From assembly GCF_007991615.1 (NCBI RefSeq), contig NZ_BJYR01000021.1, positions 1 to 64,000 on the forward strand: a stretch of 64,000 nt of DNA. Direction: 5' to 3'. This document shows, in pieces, positions 53,363 through 63,209 of this stretch. The DNA is from Novosphingobium sediminis. GTDB taxonomy: Bacteria > Pseudomonadota > Alphaproteobacteria > Sphingomonadales > Sphingomonadaceae. Position numbers and translations under genes: made by a program. Under the pieces are notes generated by a model that was not told the origin of the DNA, did no database searches, and worked only from the letters and a program-made list of their open reading frames with translations. How positions within the stretch are numbered: position 1 is the first letter of the stretch; each line of letters begins with the position of its first letter.

Positions 53363-54475
53363 GTGCAAAGTCCCGGGATCTTGCTCACCGTGCTGGCCTT
53401 CGTGCTGGTGCTGGGGCCGCTCGTCTTCATCCACGAGTTGGGGCATTATCTAGTCGGCCGTCTGTTCGGCGTGAAGGCAGACAGTTTTTCCATCGGTTTC
53501 GGCAAGGAAGTTGCCGGCTGGACCGACAAGCGCGGCACCCGCTGGAAGCTCTCTGCGCTGCCGCTTGGCGGCTATGTCCAGTTCGCGGGTGACATGAACC
53601 CCGCTAGCACGCCGAGCGCTGAATGGCTTTCGCTCCCTGCCGAAGAGCGCGAACGCACTTTTCAGGCCAAGCCGGTGTGGCAGCGCGCACTGATCGTGCT
53701 GGCCGGACCGCTGACCAACCTGCTGCTGGCGGTCGTGATCCTCGCCAGCTTCACGCTCGCCTATGGCAAGGTCTTGATCCCGCCCGTGGTTGGCATGGTG
53801 CAGGAAGGCTCGGCTGCTGCGAAGGCTGGTGTGCAACTGGGTGACCGCGTGGTCTCGCTGCAGGGTTCGCCGATCGACAGCTTCCTCCAGATCCGCCTTG
53901 CGGTCGCGCAGCATCCCGGTGAGCCGCTTGATCTCGTGATCGAGCGCGGCGGGCGGCGCATCGCGCTTCCGGCCGTCGCGGCCTACAAGGAGGTCAGCGA
54001 TCGGTTCGGCAACACGCAGAAGATCGGCTACCTCGGCATTGGACCCGCATCGGCAGAGCGCGTCTCGGTCGGTCCGGTTGAGGCTGTCGGCGATGCGGTG
54101 GTGCAGACGCGCGACATCATGGGCATGATGATCACCGGCATCAGCCAGATCGTGACCGGCAAGCGCGAGATCAAGGAACTCGGCGGGCCGATCAAGATCG
54201 CCAAGTATTCGGGCGAACAGCTGGTCTCGGGCTGGGCGAACTACGTCTGGTTCATCGCGCTGATCTCGATTAACCTCGGGTTCATCAACCTGTTGCCAAT
54301 TCCGGTACTCGATGGAGGCCACCTCGCGTTCTACGCGATCGAGGCGGTCAGCCGCCGGCCGGTCAGCCAGCGCGGGCAGGAATGGGCCTTCCGCACCGGC
54401 CTGGCTCTGGTCGCTGCGCTGATGCTGTTCGTGACCTTCAACGACGTTGCGTCACTGCGCGTATTCGGAGGGTGA
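53363..54475 (+). CDS. rseP: RseP-like site-2 metalloprotease
   Basis: A 370-residue intramembrane zinc protease that cleaves anti-sigma factors in regulated proteolysis. Zinc motif HELGH (about 21-25) in helix 1, a PDZ domain in the middle (VQEGSAAAKAGVQLGD) and the second active-site segment NLLPIPVLDGGHL near residue 310. A GTG at 53363 starts it, 8 nt after dxr. Followed by bamA after about 240 nt. Confidence 0.96.
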   Translation: MQSPGILLTVLAFVLVLGPLVFIHELGHYLVGRLFGVKADSFSIGFGKEVAGWTDKRGTRWKLSALPLGGYVQFAGDMNPASTPSAEWLSLPAEERERTFQAKPVWQRALIVLAGPLTNLLLAVVILASFTLAYGKVLIPPVVGMVQEGSAAAKAGVQLGDRVVSLQGSPIDSFLQIRLAVAQHPGEPLDLVIERGGRRIALPAVAAYKEVSDRFGNTQKIGYLGIGPASAERVSVGPVEAVGDAVVQTRDIMGMMITGISQIVTGKREIKELGGPIKIAKYSGEQLVSGWANYVWFIALISINLGFINLLPIPVLDGGHLAFYAIEAVSRRPVSQRGQEWAFRTGLALVAALMLFVTFNDVASLRVFGG

Positions 54476-54716
54476 GAAGAGTTACGTCGACCCGGTCTGG
54501 TTTGCGCTTCATGGCGCAGCAGTTTGGGAAGCCGGATTTTCCACAAAATGCGGGGCAATTACGGTCTGCCGCGGTGAGCTTGCTTGATTGGCGGGCTTGC
54601 TTCGGGCAGGAGGCGGCATCGCGGGGCGTGACGGATTGTTGCCGTCGCGCGCCATGGTGCGGGGCGGAGCGGCGGGTGCCGCTTCGCTGCACGAACAAAC
54701 GGGATGGCGCTTGGTG

Positions 54717-57386
54717 ATGAATGCTTGCAACTTGCCCCGGACCGCACGTGGCATGACTGGTCAGAACAATCTGGCAGCCACGCTGGCGGCGCTCGCGGCA
54801 ACCACCTGCCTTGCCGGGATGCCCGTGCTCGCCAGCGCCCAGACGGCTGAGGCGCCTGCCGCGGCACCGGCTGCCGCACCTGCTTCGGCTGCCGCTGCTC
54901 CCGCGCCGGCTCCGGCGCCAGTCGAACTCGTCCGTTCGATCACCATTTCGGGCGCCCAGCGCCTCGAACCTGATACGATCCGTTCGTACATCCGCCTCAA
55001 GGAAGGCGACAAGTACACCCAGGCCGCCGCCGACCAGGTCCTCAAGGACCTCTACGCGACCGAGCTTTTCGCCGACGTGCAGGTGCGCGACAATGGCGGC
55101 GACGTGGTGATCGAGGTCAAGGAAAATCCGGTCGTCAACCGCATCATCCTCGAAGGCAACAAGCGCCTGAAAGAGGACAAGATCCTGCCCGAGATCAAGC
55201 TCGCGGCACGCCAGATCTTCACGCGTTCCAAGGTCCGTGCGGACGTTGCCCGCATCATCGAGCTCTACAAGCGCCAGGGCCGCTTCGCCGCCTCGATCGA
55301 GCCCAAGATGGTCATGCTCGATCAGAACCGCGTCGATATCGTGTTCGAGATCAACGAAGGCCCGAAGTCGCGCGTTCGCCAGATCAACATCATCGGCAAC
55401 GAGAAATTCAGCGCCAGCCAGCTGCGCGGCGAGATGGTGACCAAGCAGTCGCGCGTGTTCCGCGTGTTCTCCAGCGGCACCAGCTACGATCCGGATCGCC
55501 TTGCGTTCGACCAGCAGAAGCTGCGCCAGTTCTACCTGACGAACGGTTATGCCGATTTCCGCGTCGTCTCGGCCGTGGCGGAACTCACGCCCGACAAGCG
55601 CGATTTCATCATCACCTACGTGGTCGAGGAAGGGCAGCGCTATCATTTCGGCGACGTGAAGGTTGATAGCCAGCTGCGCGATTTCGATGGCGATGCGCTG
55701 GCCAAGCGCCTGCCGCTCAAGCCCAAGCAGTGGTACAACGCCAAGCTGGTGGAAGACACGGTCGACAGCCTGACCGAGACGGCAGGCAGCTTCGGCTATG
55801 CCTTTGCCGACGTGCGGCCTGACTTCAACCGCAACAAGGACGACCTGACGATGTCGGTCACCTTCCGCATTGCGGAAGCACCGCGCGTCTATGTCGAACG
55901 GGTCGACGTCAACGGCAACACCCTGACGCAGGACAAGGTCGTCCGCCGCGAATTCCGTGTGGCCGAGGGTGACGCGTTCAACTCGTTCCAGATCAAGCGT
56001 TCGTCGAATCGCATCAAGTCGCTCGGCTACTTCCAGGAGAAGTTCGAGGTCGAGCAGAAGCCGGGTTCGGCGCAGGACCGCATCATCCTCGAAGCCAACG
56101 TCGAGGAGAAGCCCACCGGGCAGCTGCAGCTTTCGGCTGGCTTCTCAAGCCTTGAGAGCTTCATCTTCCAGGCCTCGATCCAGCAGAACAACTTCCGCGG
56201 GCGCGGCCAGACGATCGGTCTTTCGGGCGATTTCTCGCGCTATTCGCGCTCGGTCCAGGTGAGCTTCACCGAGCCCTATCTGTTCGATCGCAACGTTTCG
56301 CTTGGTGTTGATATCTATCGCCGCGATTTCAACAGCTTCAACTTCTTCAACGCGAACCGCAACACGACCTACAAGCAGTCGACCACCGGCTTCCAGGTCC
56401 GCGCCGGTCTGCCGTTGACCGAGTACATGTCGCTGATCGGGCGCTACACGCTCAACCTCGAGAACGTGACGCTCGACCAGAACACGTATTACCTGCCCGA
56501 TGCCAACGGCAACCTGCAGTGCTCGATCTACCTTGCCGGCCGCTATCTGTGCGATGCCATTGGCAAGCGTACCAGCTCGATCATCGGCGCCAGCGTGGTC
56601 TACGATACGCTCGATAACCGCCTGCGCCCGACGAGCGGCTCGCAGTTCGTGGTGGGTGTCGATGTCGCGGGCCTCGGCGGTTCGGTGCGCTATGCGCGCA
56701 TCAATGCGAATGCTTCGCGCTTCTTCGCGCTGGGCAAGGGCTTCGTGTTCTCGGTGCGCGGCGAGGGCGGGGCGATCAAGGCGCTCGGCAACCGCACCAA
56801 CGATCCCACGATCGACGATGTCCGGCTGACGGACCGCTACTTCCTCGGCCAGCCGCAGCTGCGCGGTTTCGACATTCGCGGCGTCGGCCCGCGCGTGCTG
56901 CGCAAGTTCTACAGCGGGTTCGATCCCAAGGATGGCAGCGGCGGCGTGACGAGCCCGGATCGCAACCAGTGGGTCGATGACGCGCTGGGCGGCAAGTACT
57001 ACTACCTCGGCCATGCCGAACTCGAGATCCCGCTGGGTTCAGGCGCGCGCGAACTGGGCCTGCGTCCTTCGATCTTCGTCGATGCGGGTGCGGTGTTCAG
57101 CGTGGCCAAGCCAGCCGTGTTCGGCACGACCCTGCTCTATCAGGATAACATCACCGGCCGCCTCACGACGTCTTCCTCCGATTCCGCAGGCAAGGCAAAC
57201 AACGTGGCCCAGAAGTTCGACGAGACCTTTGTTGGCAACAGCCCGAAGCCGCGTATTTCGATCGGCTTCGGGGTCAACTGGAACTCGCCGTTCGGACCGT
57301 TCCGCATCGACGTGGCCAAAGTCCTCAGCAAGGTCGATGGCGACGATACTCAGACAGTCAACTTCAACGTAGGAACCCAGTTCTGA
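54717..57386 (+). CDS. bamA: outer-membrane protein assembly factor BamA
   Basis: An 889-residue Omp85 protein. The long signal region (AATLAALAATTCLAGMPVLASA) is followed by an Ala/Pro-rich spacer, five POTRA domains (starting VRSITISGAQRLEPDT) and a C-terminal barrel ending VNFNVGTQF. It inserts outer-membrane beta-barrels. I chose the ATG at 54717, but 54753 is possible and no ribosome site decides. Overlaps skp by one base (TGATG). Confidence 0.95.
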   Translation: MNACNLPRTARGMTGQNNLAATLAALAATTCLAGMPVLASAQTAEAPAAAPAAAPASAAAAPAPAPAPVELVRSITISGAQRLEPDTIRSYIRLKEGDKYTQAAADQVLKDLYATELFADVQVRDNGGDVVIEVKENPVVNRIILEGNKRLKEDKILPEIKLAARQIFTRSKVRADVARIIELYKRQGRFAASIEPKMVMLDQNRVDIVFEINEGPKSRVRQINIIGNEKFSASQLRGEMVTKQSRVFRVFSSGTSYDPDRLAFDQQKLRQFYLTNGYADFRVVSAVAELTPDKRDFIITYVVEEGQRYHFGDVKVDSQLRDFDGDALAKRLPLKPKQWYNAKLVEDTVDSLTETAGSFGYAFADVRPDFNRNKDDLTMSVTFRIAEAPRVYVERVDVNGNTLTQDKVVRREFRVAEGDAFNSFQIKRSSNRIKSLGYFQEKFEVEQKPGSAQDRIILEANVEEKPTGQLQLSAGFSSLESFIFQASIQQNNFRGRGQTIGLSGDFSRYSRSVQVSFTEPYLFDRNVSLGVDIYRRDFNSFNFFNANRNTTYKQSTTGFQVRAGLPLTEYMSLIGRYTLNLENVTLDQNTYYLPDANGNLQCSIYLAGRYLCDAIGKRTSSIIGASVVYDTLDNRLRPTSGSQFVVGVDVAGLGGSVRYARINANASRFFALGKGFVFSVRGEGGAIKALGNRTNDPTIDDVRLTDRYFLGQPQLRGFDIRGVGPRVLRKFYSGFDPKDGSGGVTSPDRNQWVDDALGGKYYYLGHAELEIPLGSGARELGLRPSIFVDAGAVFSVAKPAVFGTTLLYQDNITGRLTTSSSDSAGKANNVAQKFDETFVGNSPKPRISIGFGVNWNSPFGPFRIDVAKVLSKVDGDDTQTVNFNVGTQF

Positions 57387-58099
57387 TGCAAAACCGTATT
57401 ATCGCGGCATTTGTTGCCGCCCTCGCGCTTGGCGCGGCGCCCCATGCCATAGCGCAGGCAGCGGGCGTGGCCGCTCCGGCTTCGAGCACCCCCGGCGGCA
57501 TCGTCGCCCCCGGCATTGCTTATGCCAATGCCCAGGCCGTGGTCGGCGCTTCGGCTGCCTACAAGACCGCGATGGTCCAGCTTCCGGTGACCTACAAGGC
57601 GCAGATCGATGCGGTGAACACCCGCCGCAACCAGATCGCTGCCCAGCTCAAGCCGCTCTACGACAAGTTCGAAGCGGATCAGAAGGCTGCCAAGCCCGAT
57701 CAGGCCGCGCTCCGTACGCAGGCCGCGCAGATCCAGCAGATCGAGCAGTCTGCCGAGCGCGAGATCCAGCAGATGGCCGAGCCGCTCAACGTGGCGCAGC
57801 AGTACATCATTGAGCAGATCAGCGACAAGCTCACCGCCGCCACCCAGGCCGCGATGACCAAGCGCAAGATCACGCTCGTGCTCGATTCGCAGAGCGTCCT
57901 GAAGGCCGATGCGGTCTACAACCTCAATCAGGATATCCTGAACGAGCTCAACACGCTGATCCCCAGCGCCCAGCTCGTCCCGCCCGCCGGCTGGTTGCCG
58001 CGCGCGCAGCGTGAAGCTGCCGCGCAGCAGGCCGCAGCGCAGGGCGGTGCGACTGCTCCGGCTCCCGCGGCTGCCGGCAAGCCGCCCGAAGGCCGCTGA
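57386..58099 (+). CDS. skp: OmpH/Skp-family periplasmic chaperone
   Basis: A 237-residue secreted protein with signal peptide (ALGAAPHAIAQA), a helical coiled-coil core rich in Gln and Ala (AQIQQIEQSAEREIQQMAE) and a low-complexity Ala/Pro C terminus. It holds unfolded outer-membrane proteins and delivers them to BamA, encoded directly upstream with a 1-nt overlap. Longer than E. coli Skp because of the C-terminal extension. Confidence 0.9.
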   Translation: MQNRIIAAFVAALALGAAPHAIAQAAGVAAPASSTPGGIVAPGIAYANAQAVVGASAAYKTAMVQLPVTYKAQIDAVNTRRNQIAAQLKPLYDKFEADQKAAKPDQAALRTQAAQIQQIEQSAEREIQQMAEPLNVAQQYIIEQISDKLTAATQAAMTKRKITLVLDSQSVLKADAVYNLNQDILNELNTLIPSAQLVPPAGWLPRAQREAAAQQAAAQGGATAPAPAAAGKPPEGR

Positions 58100-58111
58100 G
58101 GCGATCGCGAG

Positions 58112-58588
58112 ATGAGCGAGGATACGACCGAAGCGGGTGCGCCCGCTTCGCTCAGCCTGGACATCCGGGGGGTGATGGCGGCGCTTCCGCACCGCTATCC
58201 CCTCCTGCTTGTCGATCGGGTGGTCGAACTGGTCGTGGGTGAGCGCATCCACGCCATCAAGGCGGTCTCGATGAACGAGCAGTTCTTCCAGGGCCACTTC
58301 CCCGGACGGCCGATCATGCCGGGTGTCCTGCAGATCGAAGCGCTGGCGCAGGCCGCTGGCGTGCTGGCGGTAGAATCGCTCGGTCTCGCCGGCACGGGCA
58401 AGCTCGTCTATTTCATGGCGATCGAGGAAGCCAAGTTCCGCACGCCGGTGGAGCCGGGCTGCCTGCTCGATCTCCACGTCGAGTTCACCCAGAAGCGCGC
58501 CCGCGTCTGCAAGTTCGCCGGCAAGGCCATGCTGGGCGACAAGATCGCAACGGAAGTCAGCTTCACCGCGATGATCGCGGATAGCTGA
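58112..58588 (+). CDS. fabZ: 3-hydroxyacyl-[acyl-carrier-protein] dehydratase FabZ
   Basis: A 158-residue hot-dog-fold dehydratase of fatty-acid elongation. HRYPLLLVDRV and FFQGHFPGRPIMPGVLQIEALAQ hold the catalytic His and Glu. It is 12 nt after skp. lpxD and lpxA, often between skp and fabZ, are absent here. Confidence 0.96.
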   Translation: MSEDTTEAGAPASLSLDIRGVMAALPHRYPLLLVDRVVELVVGERIHAIKAVSMNEQFFQGHFPGRPIMPGVLQIEALAQAAGVLAVESLGLAGTGKLVYFMAIEEAKFRTPVEPGCLLDLHVEFTQKRARVCKFAGKAMLGDKIATEVSFTAMIADS

Positions 58589-58683
58589 TCGGTTGCCTTT
58601 TCGGTGCGAACCGTATAGGGGCGCGCCTTTCCGAGATTCCCTGAGGCCGGTCGGAACCGGCTTCGCATTGTGGAGCGAGACCC

Positions 58684-58908
58684 ATGAAGGCCAATACCCA
58701 CCCCGATTACCACATGATCAAGGTGCAGATGACCGACGGCACCGTGTTCGAGACCCGCTCGACCTGGGGCAAGGAAGGCGACACCATGGCGCTCGAAATC
58801 GATCCGTTGTCGCACCCGGCGTGGACCGGCGGCACCCGCCAGCTCGATCAGGGCGGCCGCGTGGCGCAGTTCAACAAGCGCTTTGGCGGTCTCACGCTCA
58901 AGAAGTGA
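58684..58908 (+). CDS. rpmE: 50S ribosomal protein L31, zinc-free type
   Basis: A 74-residue L31 (MKANTHPDYHMIKVQMTDGT). It has no Cys at all, so it is the form without the zinc-binding CxxC pairs. A weak TTGCCT-N15-TATAGG promoter (58593-58619) may serve it. Followed by an intrinsic terminator. Confidence 0.96.
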   Translation: MKANTHPDYHMIKVQMTDGTVFETRSTWGKEGDTMALEIDPLSHPAWTGGTRQLDQGGRVAQFNKRFGGLTLKK

Positions 58909-58934
58909 GCGCTGGATCGGACGTGAATTACCGG

Positions 58935-58962
58935 AAAAGGGCGGCTTCGGTCGCCCTTTTTT
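58935..58962 (+). terminator. rho-independent terminator of rpmE
   Basis: AAAAGGGCG, 8-nt loop gcttcggt, CGCCC then six T, 26 nt after the rpmE stop. Confidence 0.88.
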
Positions 58963-59021
58963 CGTGAAATGCGTCTGCACCGGCTCTTGCCTTCACCACG
59001 CGGCGGGATGAAAGAGCGCGC

Positions 59022-59474
59022 ATGGCTGTTCTGACCAATGCCCTCGACAAGCTGCTTGGCTACCAGATGCGCCGCGCGACTGCGGTGCTCATGGCCGATT
59101 TCGTGCGCACCCTCGCCGATTTCGACATGCGCCCTGCCGAAATCACCACGCTGCTGGTCATCGCCGAGAATCCCGATTGCTCGCAAAGCGAGGTAGGCGA
59201 GGCAATCGCGATCAAGCGCGCCAACATGGTGCCGATCATCGCCCGCCTGATCGAGCGCGGCCTTGTTGCGCGCACCCGGGTCGATGGGCGAAGCCTTGCC
59301 TTGCGGGTGACCGGCAAGGGGGCAGAACTCGCCGCCGAAGCTTGGCGCCGCATCGCCGAACATGAAGCCCGTTTTCGGGACCGGCTCGCCCCGGCAAACC
59401 TCGATACGGTGCTTGCCGCGCTTCCGGTCTTGCGCTCGGCGGTCGATGATGGTGGTCCCGCCGACGGGCAATAG
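59022..59474 (+). CDS. MarR family transcriptional regulator
   Basis: A 150-residue winged-helix regulator: helix-turn-helix NPDCSQSEVGEAIAIKRANM then the wing GLVARTRVDGRSLALRVTGKG, typical of MarR. Ligand unknown. Stands alone between rpmE and the TonB receptor, which starts 195 nt downstream and may be its target. AAAGAG lies 8 nt before the ATG. Confidence 0.88.
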   Translation: MAVLTNALDKLLGYQMRRATAVLMADFVRTLADFDMRPAEITTLLVIAENPDCSQSEVGEAIAIKRANMVPIIARLIERGLVARTRVDGRSLALRVTGKGAELAAEAWRRIAEHEARFRDRLAPANLDTVLAALPVLRSAVDDGGPADGQ

Positions 59475-59503
59475 TCCGTCACATCGGCTGCCTCACTAAC
59501 CAT

Positions 59504-59517
59504 TGGTACTGTAACCA
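59504..59517. promoter_or_regulatory. weak palindrome upstream of TonB receptor
   Basis: TGGTACTGTAACCA, imperfect inverted repeat with TGGT/ACCA ends. Possible MarR or other operator; low support. Confidence 0.3.
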
Positions 59518-59669
59518 GAATACACAGGGGCCGCGGATTCGGCGCGAACCTCTCATTTTTGGCGGTTGTCGCGTTAGGGTCCGCTGCCAAACCTCTCCCT
59601 CGAAGCCGGGACTACGCACTGCGGACTAACCGCGGGCTCCGGCCGTCCATTGGATGAGAGGAGAATGCC

Positions 59670-62027
59670 ATGCGGTATACGCACGTACTGGGCTGGTCGT
59701 CACTCGCGGCGGTTGCCGTTTCCCTGGCCATGCCTGCCCACGCGGCGGAAGCCGCTGATGCCGCCGATCAGGGCGGCACTTCGGCGGAAGCATCGGGCAA
59801 GGACGTCATCATCGTGACCGCCACGCGTCAGGCGGCCGACAAGCAGAAAGTCGGCGTCGCGCTGACCGCGATCACGTCGGAGGACATCGCGCTCCTCGCG
59901 CCGCGCACGCTGCAGGATATTCAGGGCACCGCGCCCAACGTGTTCATCGGCAGCGGCACCGCCGCACCGGGGCAGAGCGCCATCTTCATCCGCGGCCAGG
60001 GCTATGCCGACGTGGAAAAGACGCAGAGCCCGCCGGTTGGCGTGATCCAGGACGGCGTGTTCTTCGGCAACAACACCGGCCAGCTGCTCGACATGTTCAA
60101 CGTCTGCTCGGTCGAAGTGGACCGCGGGCCGCAGGGCATCTTCTACGGCAAGAACACCACTGCCGGCCTCATCAACCTCACCCGCTGCGCGCCCACCCGC
60201 AAGCTCGGCGCCAGCTTCGAACTGGGCTATGGCTCGTTCAACGAGTTCTACGGTCGCGGCGTGCTGAATGCGCCGCTGGGTGACAAGGGCGGCATCGCCT
60301 TCTCCGGGCAGTATCGCCGCATCGACGGCATCCTCAACAATGTGTTCACCAACAAGCGCGCTGGTGGTTCGGAATACCGCGCCTTCAACCTCAAGCTGAA
60401 CTACGACCTCACCGACTGGCTCAAGGCGGACCTCAGCCTCGATCACATCCACCAGTCGGGCGGCGGCACGCCGGTCCAGTTCGGCAACAAGCTGTCCGCC
60501 TCGATACTGTCCGGCGGCAACCCGGCCGCCGTCTGGCCGAGCTACAACGCCGAGACCGGCAGCCCGGATGGCCTGAAGCCGCGTGAGATCGGCAATAACC
60601 TCGGCGCCGACAAGGACCGCCTGAACACCAACATGGCGAGCCTCACGCTCAAGGCGCAGACCCCGATCGGCGAGCTCGTCTCCCAGACTTCGTACATGTC
60701 GTCGGGCGATACGGTGAACCAGGACTTTGACGGCACCTGCAAGGGCGCGCCGGGCTGCACCAGCGTCGGCAACCCGCTGCTGGCCGCAACCGGCAGCCAG
60801 CTGCTGACCTTCCGCGACCAGACCTACAAGCAGTTCACCCAGGAAATTCGCCTCCAGGGCAAGGCGGCGGACGGTCTCATCGATTACATCGCCGGTGCCT
60901 ACTACTACAATCACAAGATCACGCTGCACCAGAATACCAATGCCGTGATCGATCAGTTCTCCGGCGAAAAGGACCACAGCTGGTCGTTCTTCGGCAACGT
61001 GGACATCAACCCCACGCCCACGATCAAGATCTCGGGCGGTGTGCGCAACATCTTCGAGGCCAAGCGCTTCAATACCGAGTATACCCTGTTCGGCACGATC
61101 CCGATTGTCCCGCGGATCGGTGACCGCCGCAGCTGGCAGAAGCTGATCACGCGCTTCAATATCCAGTGGCAGGCTGCGCCCGATGTGCTGCTCTACGTGA
61201 ACCGCTCGGAAGGTTTCCGCTCGGGCGGCTTCTCGATCCGCGGTACGCTTTCCGAACAACAGGCTGCCTCGACAAACTGTGGCACGGTCGGCGGCTGCCC
61301 GGGCAACAACTTCCTCTCGTTCCTGCCGGAAACCAACACGACCTATGAAGGCGGTATCAAGACCCGCTTCTTCAACCGTGCGGTCACCTTCAACGCGGCT
61401 GGCTTCATCAACGACATCAAGGACTTCCAGCAGTCGCAGGTTGTCGTGACGCCCGGCTACGGCCCCGGCACCAACACCTATGTCGTCAGCTTCCCCAAGG
61501 TCCAGATCAAGGGTCTCGAGTTCGAGCTCGATCTCGATGCCGGCAAGCTGAGCGAACCGCTGAAGGGCCTCTCGCTTTCCGGCACGCTCGGCATTCAGGA
61601 TGCCAACGTTAAGAACGGCAAGGTCAACGGCCAGACATCATCGATCGGTCCGGCCGCGCAGGGCGGTGCCCCCGGCACCGTTGCCGACTTCACGGGCGTG
61701 CTGCTCCAGCGCGTACCGAAGACGAGCTACACCGTCCGCGGCAGCTACGTCCGCGATCTCTCGGATGATGCGAAGATCTCGCTGACAGCGGGCTATTCGT
61801 GGCTGTCGAGCTTCTCGCTCGGCACGTTCGGCACGCTCAACGATATCCAGCCCAGCTACGGCCTGCTCGATGCCTCGGCCTCGCTCAACTACAAGGGCTA
61901 CTTCCTGCGCGTGGCGGGCAAGAACCTGACCAACGTGGCCTACCGCACGCAGTCGCTGCCCACCGTGTTCTTCCAGGGCTGGGCGGCCCCGGCGACGTTC
62001 ACCGTCTCGGTCGGCGCGAAGTTCTGA
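59670..62027 (+). CDS. TonB-dependent outer-membrane receptor
   Basis: A 785-residue receptor. Signal peptide ending AMPAHA; TonB-box region DVIIVTATR (about 46-54); plug domain with QDIQGTAPNVFIGSG and the landmark EVDRGPQGIFYGKNT; C-terminal barrel ending TVSVGAKF with terminal Phe. Two Cys flank the plug landmark (FNVCSV and LTRCAP), unusual for the family. Substrate not evident; sphingomonads use such receptors for glycans, siderophores and aromatic compounds. AGGAG precedes the ATG, and a terminator follows. Confidence 0.93.
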   Translation: MRYTHVLGWSSLAAVAVSLAMPAHAAEAADAADQGGTSAEASGKDVIIVTATRQAADKQKVGVALTAITSEDIALLAPRTLQDIQGTAPNVFIGSGTAAPGQSAIFIRGQGYADVEKTQSPPVGVIQDGVFFGNNTGQLLDMFNVCSVEVDRGPQGIFYGKNTTAGLINLTRCAPTRKLGASFELGYGSFNEFYGRGVLNAPLGDKGGIAFSGQYRRIDGILNNVFTNKRAGGSEYRAFNLKLNYDLTDWLKADLSLDHIHQSGGGTPVQFGNKLSASILSGGNPAAVWPSYNAETGSPDGLKPREIGNNLGADKDRLNTNMASLTLKAQTPIGELVSQTSYMSSGDTVNQDFDGTCKGAPGCTSVGNPLLAATGSQLLTFRDQTYKQFTQEIRLQGKAADGLIDYIAGAYYYNHKITLHQNTNAVIDQFSGEKDHSWSFFGNVDINPTPTIKISGGVRNIFEAKRFNTEYTLFGTIPIVPRIGDRRSWQKLITRFNIQWQAAPDVLLYVNRSEGFRSGGFSIRGTLSEQQAASTNCGTVGGCPGNNFLSFLPETNTTYEGGIKTRFFNRAVTFNAAGFINDIKDFQQSQVVVTPGYGPGTNTYVVSFPKVQIKGLEFELDLDAGKLSEPLKGLSLSGTLGIQDANVKNGKVNGQTSSIGPAAQGGAPGTVADFTGVLLQRVPKTSYTVRGSYVRDLSDDAKISLTAGYSWLSSFSLGTFGTLNDIQPSYGLLDASASLNYKGYFLRVAGKNLTNVAYRTQSLPTVFFQGWAAPATFTVSVGAKF

Positions 62028-62053
62028 TCCTCGCGTAATCGCTGAACACAAGG

Positions 62054-62083
62054 AACCCCGGCGGATGGCCTCCGTCGGGGTTT
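62054..62083 (+). terminator. rho-independent terminator of the TonB receptor gene
   Basis: AACCCCGGCGGA, 5-nt loop, TCCGTCGGGGTTT, with one G-T pair, 27 nt after the stop. Confidence 0.8.
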
Positions 62084-62243
62084 CTGTTTGCCTGCGGTGC
62101 ACCCCTCGCATCTGCAAATAGGCTTCTGTAGAGGGGTGTCGGCATTGATCCTTCCTGCCCGCAAGATTCCGCTTCCCATTTGGCGCTCATTCTGCAAAAG
62201 CGCGCGTCCGCAGTGCCGATCATTTGGTGCTGCGTGATCCTGT

Positions 62244-62321
62244 GGCGATCGTAGCTCAGTTGGTTAGAGCGCCGGTTTGTGGTACCGGAGGTCGTGGGTT
62301 CGAACCCCATCGGTCGCCCCA
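62244..62321 (+). tRNA. tRNA-His (anticodon GTG)
   Basis: Complete cloverleaf with the extra 5' G (G-1) pairing with C73 that marks tRNA-His. Acceptor GCGATCG/CGGTCGC, D arm TAGCTCAGTTGG, anticodon stem CCGGT/ACCGG around TTGTGGT (GTG), T loop TTCGAAC, encoded CCA. Confidence 0.97.
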
Positions 62322-62469
62322 TTTCTCCCCATCGAGAGACATATCTCGTCCCTGCACCTTGGTTCAGGCGCGCTAACCCCTTGCTCCCTATGCGGGCAGG
62401 TGGCAGAGGTAAGCCTTGCAAGGACAGGTTCGACTGCCCTGCCGAGTTTACGGACGTACCTGTCAGCCC

Positions 62470-63198
62470 ATGCACGGCTTTGCCAATCCTGCCCGTTTCC
62501 TGCGCATGGCGCGCTGGCTGATGCCGCTGATGCTGGTGCCGGGTCTGATCCTTGCTTTCGGTGCCGTGGCCTGGGGCCTGTTCATGGTCCCGCCGGACCG
62601 GCTGATGGGCCAGACGGTGCGGATTCTCTTCATTCACGTTCCCTCGGCATGGCTTGGCATGGCCGGCTGGTCGACCATCGCGATCGCCAGCCTCGTCGAA
62701 CTCGTCTGGCGCCATCCGCTTGCGGGAATCGCCGCCCGCGCGGCCGCCGTGCCGGGCGCTGCCTTCACGGCGATCTGCCTCGCCACCGGCTCGATCTGGG
62801 CGCGGCCGACCTGGGGCACCTGGTGGGTGTGGGATGGCCGGCTGACCAGCTTCCTCATCCTCCTGTTCCTCTATTTCGGCTATATCGCGCTTGCCGGCGC
62901 CGCGCAGCGCGATGCTGCGGCAGGTGAGGGGGCGAGCCGCGTTACCGCGATCTTCGGCCTCGTCGGCGCGGTCAACATCCCGATCATCAACCGCTCGGTG
63001 GTGTGGTGGAACAGCTTGCACCAGCCGCCGTCGATCACTGCGGGCAAGTCGTCCATCGACGCCGCGTTCCTCTACCCGCTGCTGATTGCGGCGCTGGGCT
63101 TCACCCTGATCTTCGGCGGGCTCGTGCTGGCGCGCATGCGCATGCTGCTTGCCGAAATCCAGACCGAGGCGCGTCTGCGCCGCAAGGCGATGGCATAA
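62470..63198 (+). CDS. ccmC: heme exporter protein CcmC
   Basis: A 242-residue inner-membrane protein with six helices that presents heme to CcmE in cytochrome c maturation. The tryptophan-rich heme motif WGTWWVWDGRLTS and two flanking His (HVPSAW; NSLHQPPS) are present. ATG at 62470 (MHGFANPARFL); the frame extends upstream to 62416 without conservation. First gene of ccmC-D-E-F here. Confidence 0.95.
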   Translation: MHGFANPARFLRMARWLMPLMLVPGLILAFGAVAWGLFMVPPDRLMGQTVRILFIHVPSAWLGMAGWSTIAIASLVELVWRHPLAGIAARAAAVPGAAFTAICLATGSIWARPTWGTWWVWDGRLTSFLILLFLYFGYIALAGAAQRDAAAGEGASRVTAIFGLVGAVNIPIINRSVVWWNSLHQPPSITAGKSSIDAAFLYPLLIAALGFTLIFGGLVLARMRMLLAEIQTEARLRRKAMA

Positions 63199-63209
63199 GC
63201 GGGCTCCTG

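Noticed and set aside
59700..61259. 519-codon minus-strand frame
   Set aside because: Antisense shadow of the TonB-dependent receptor.
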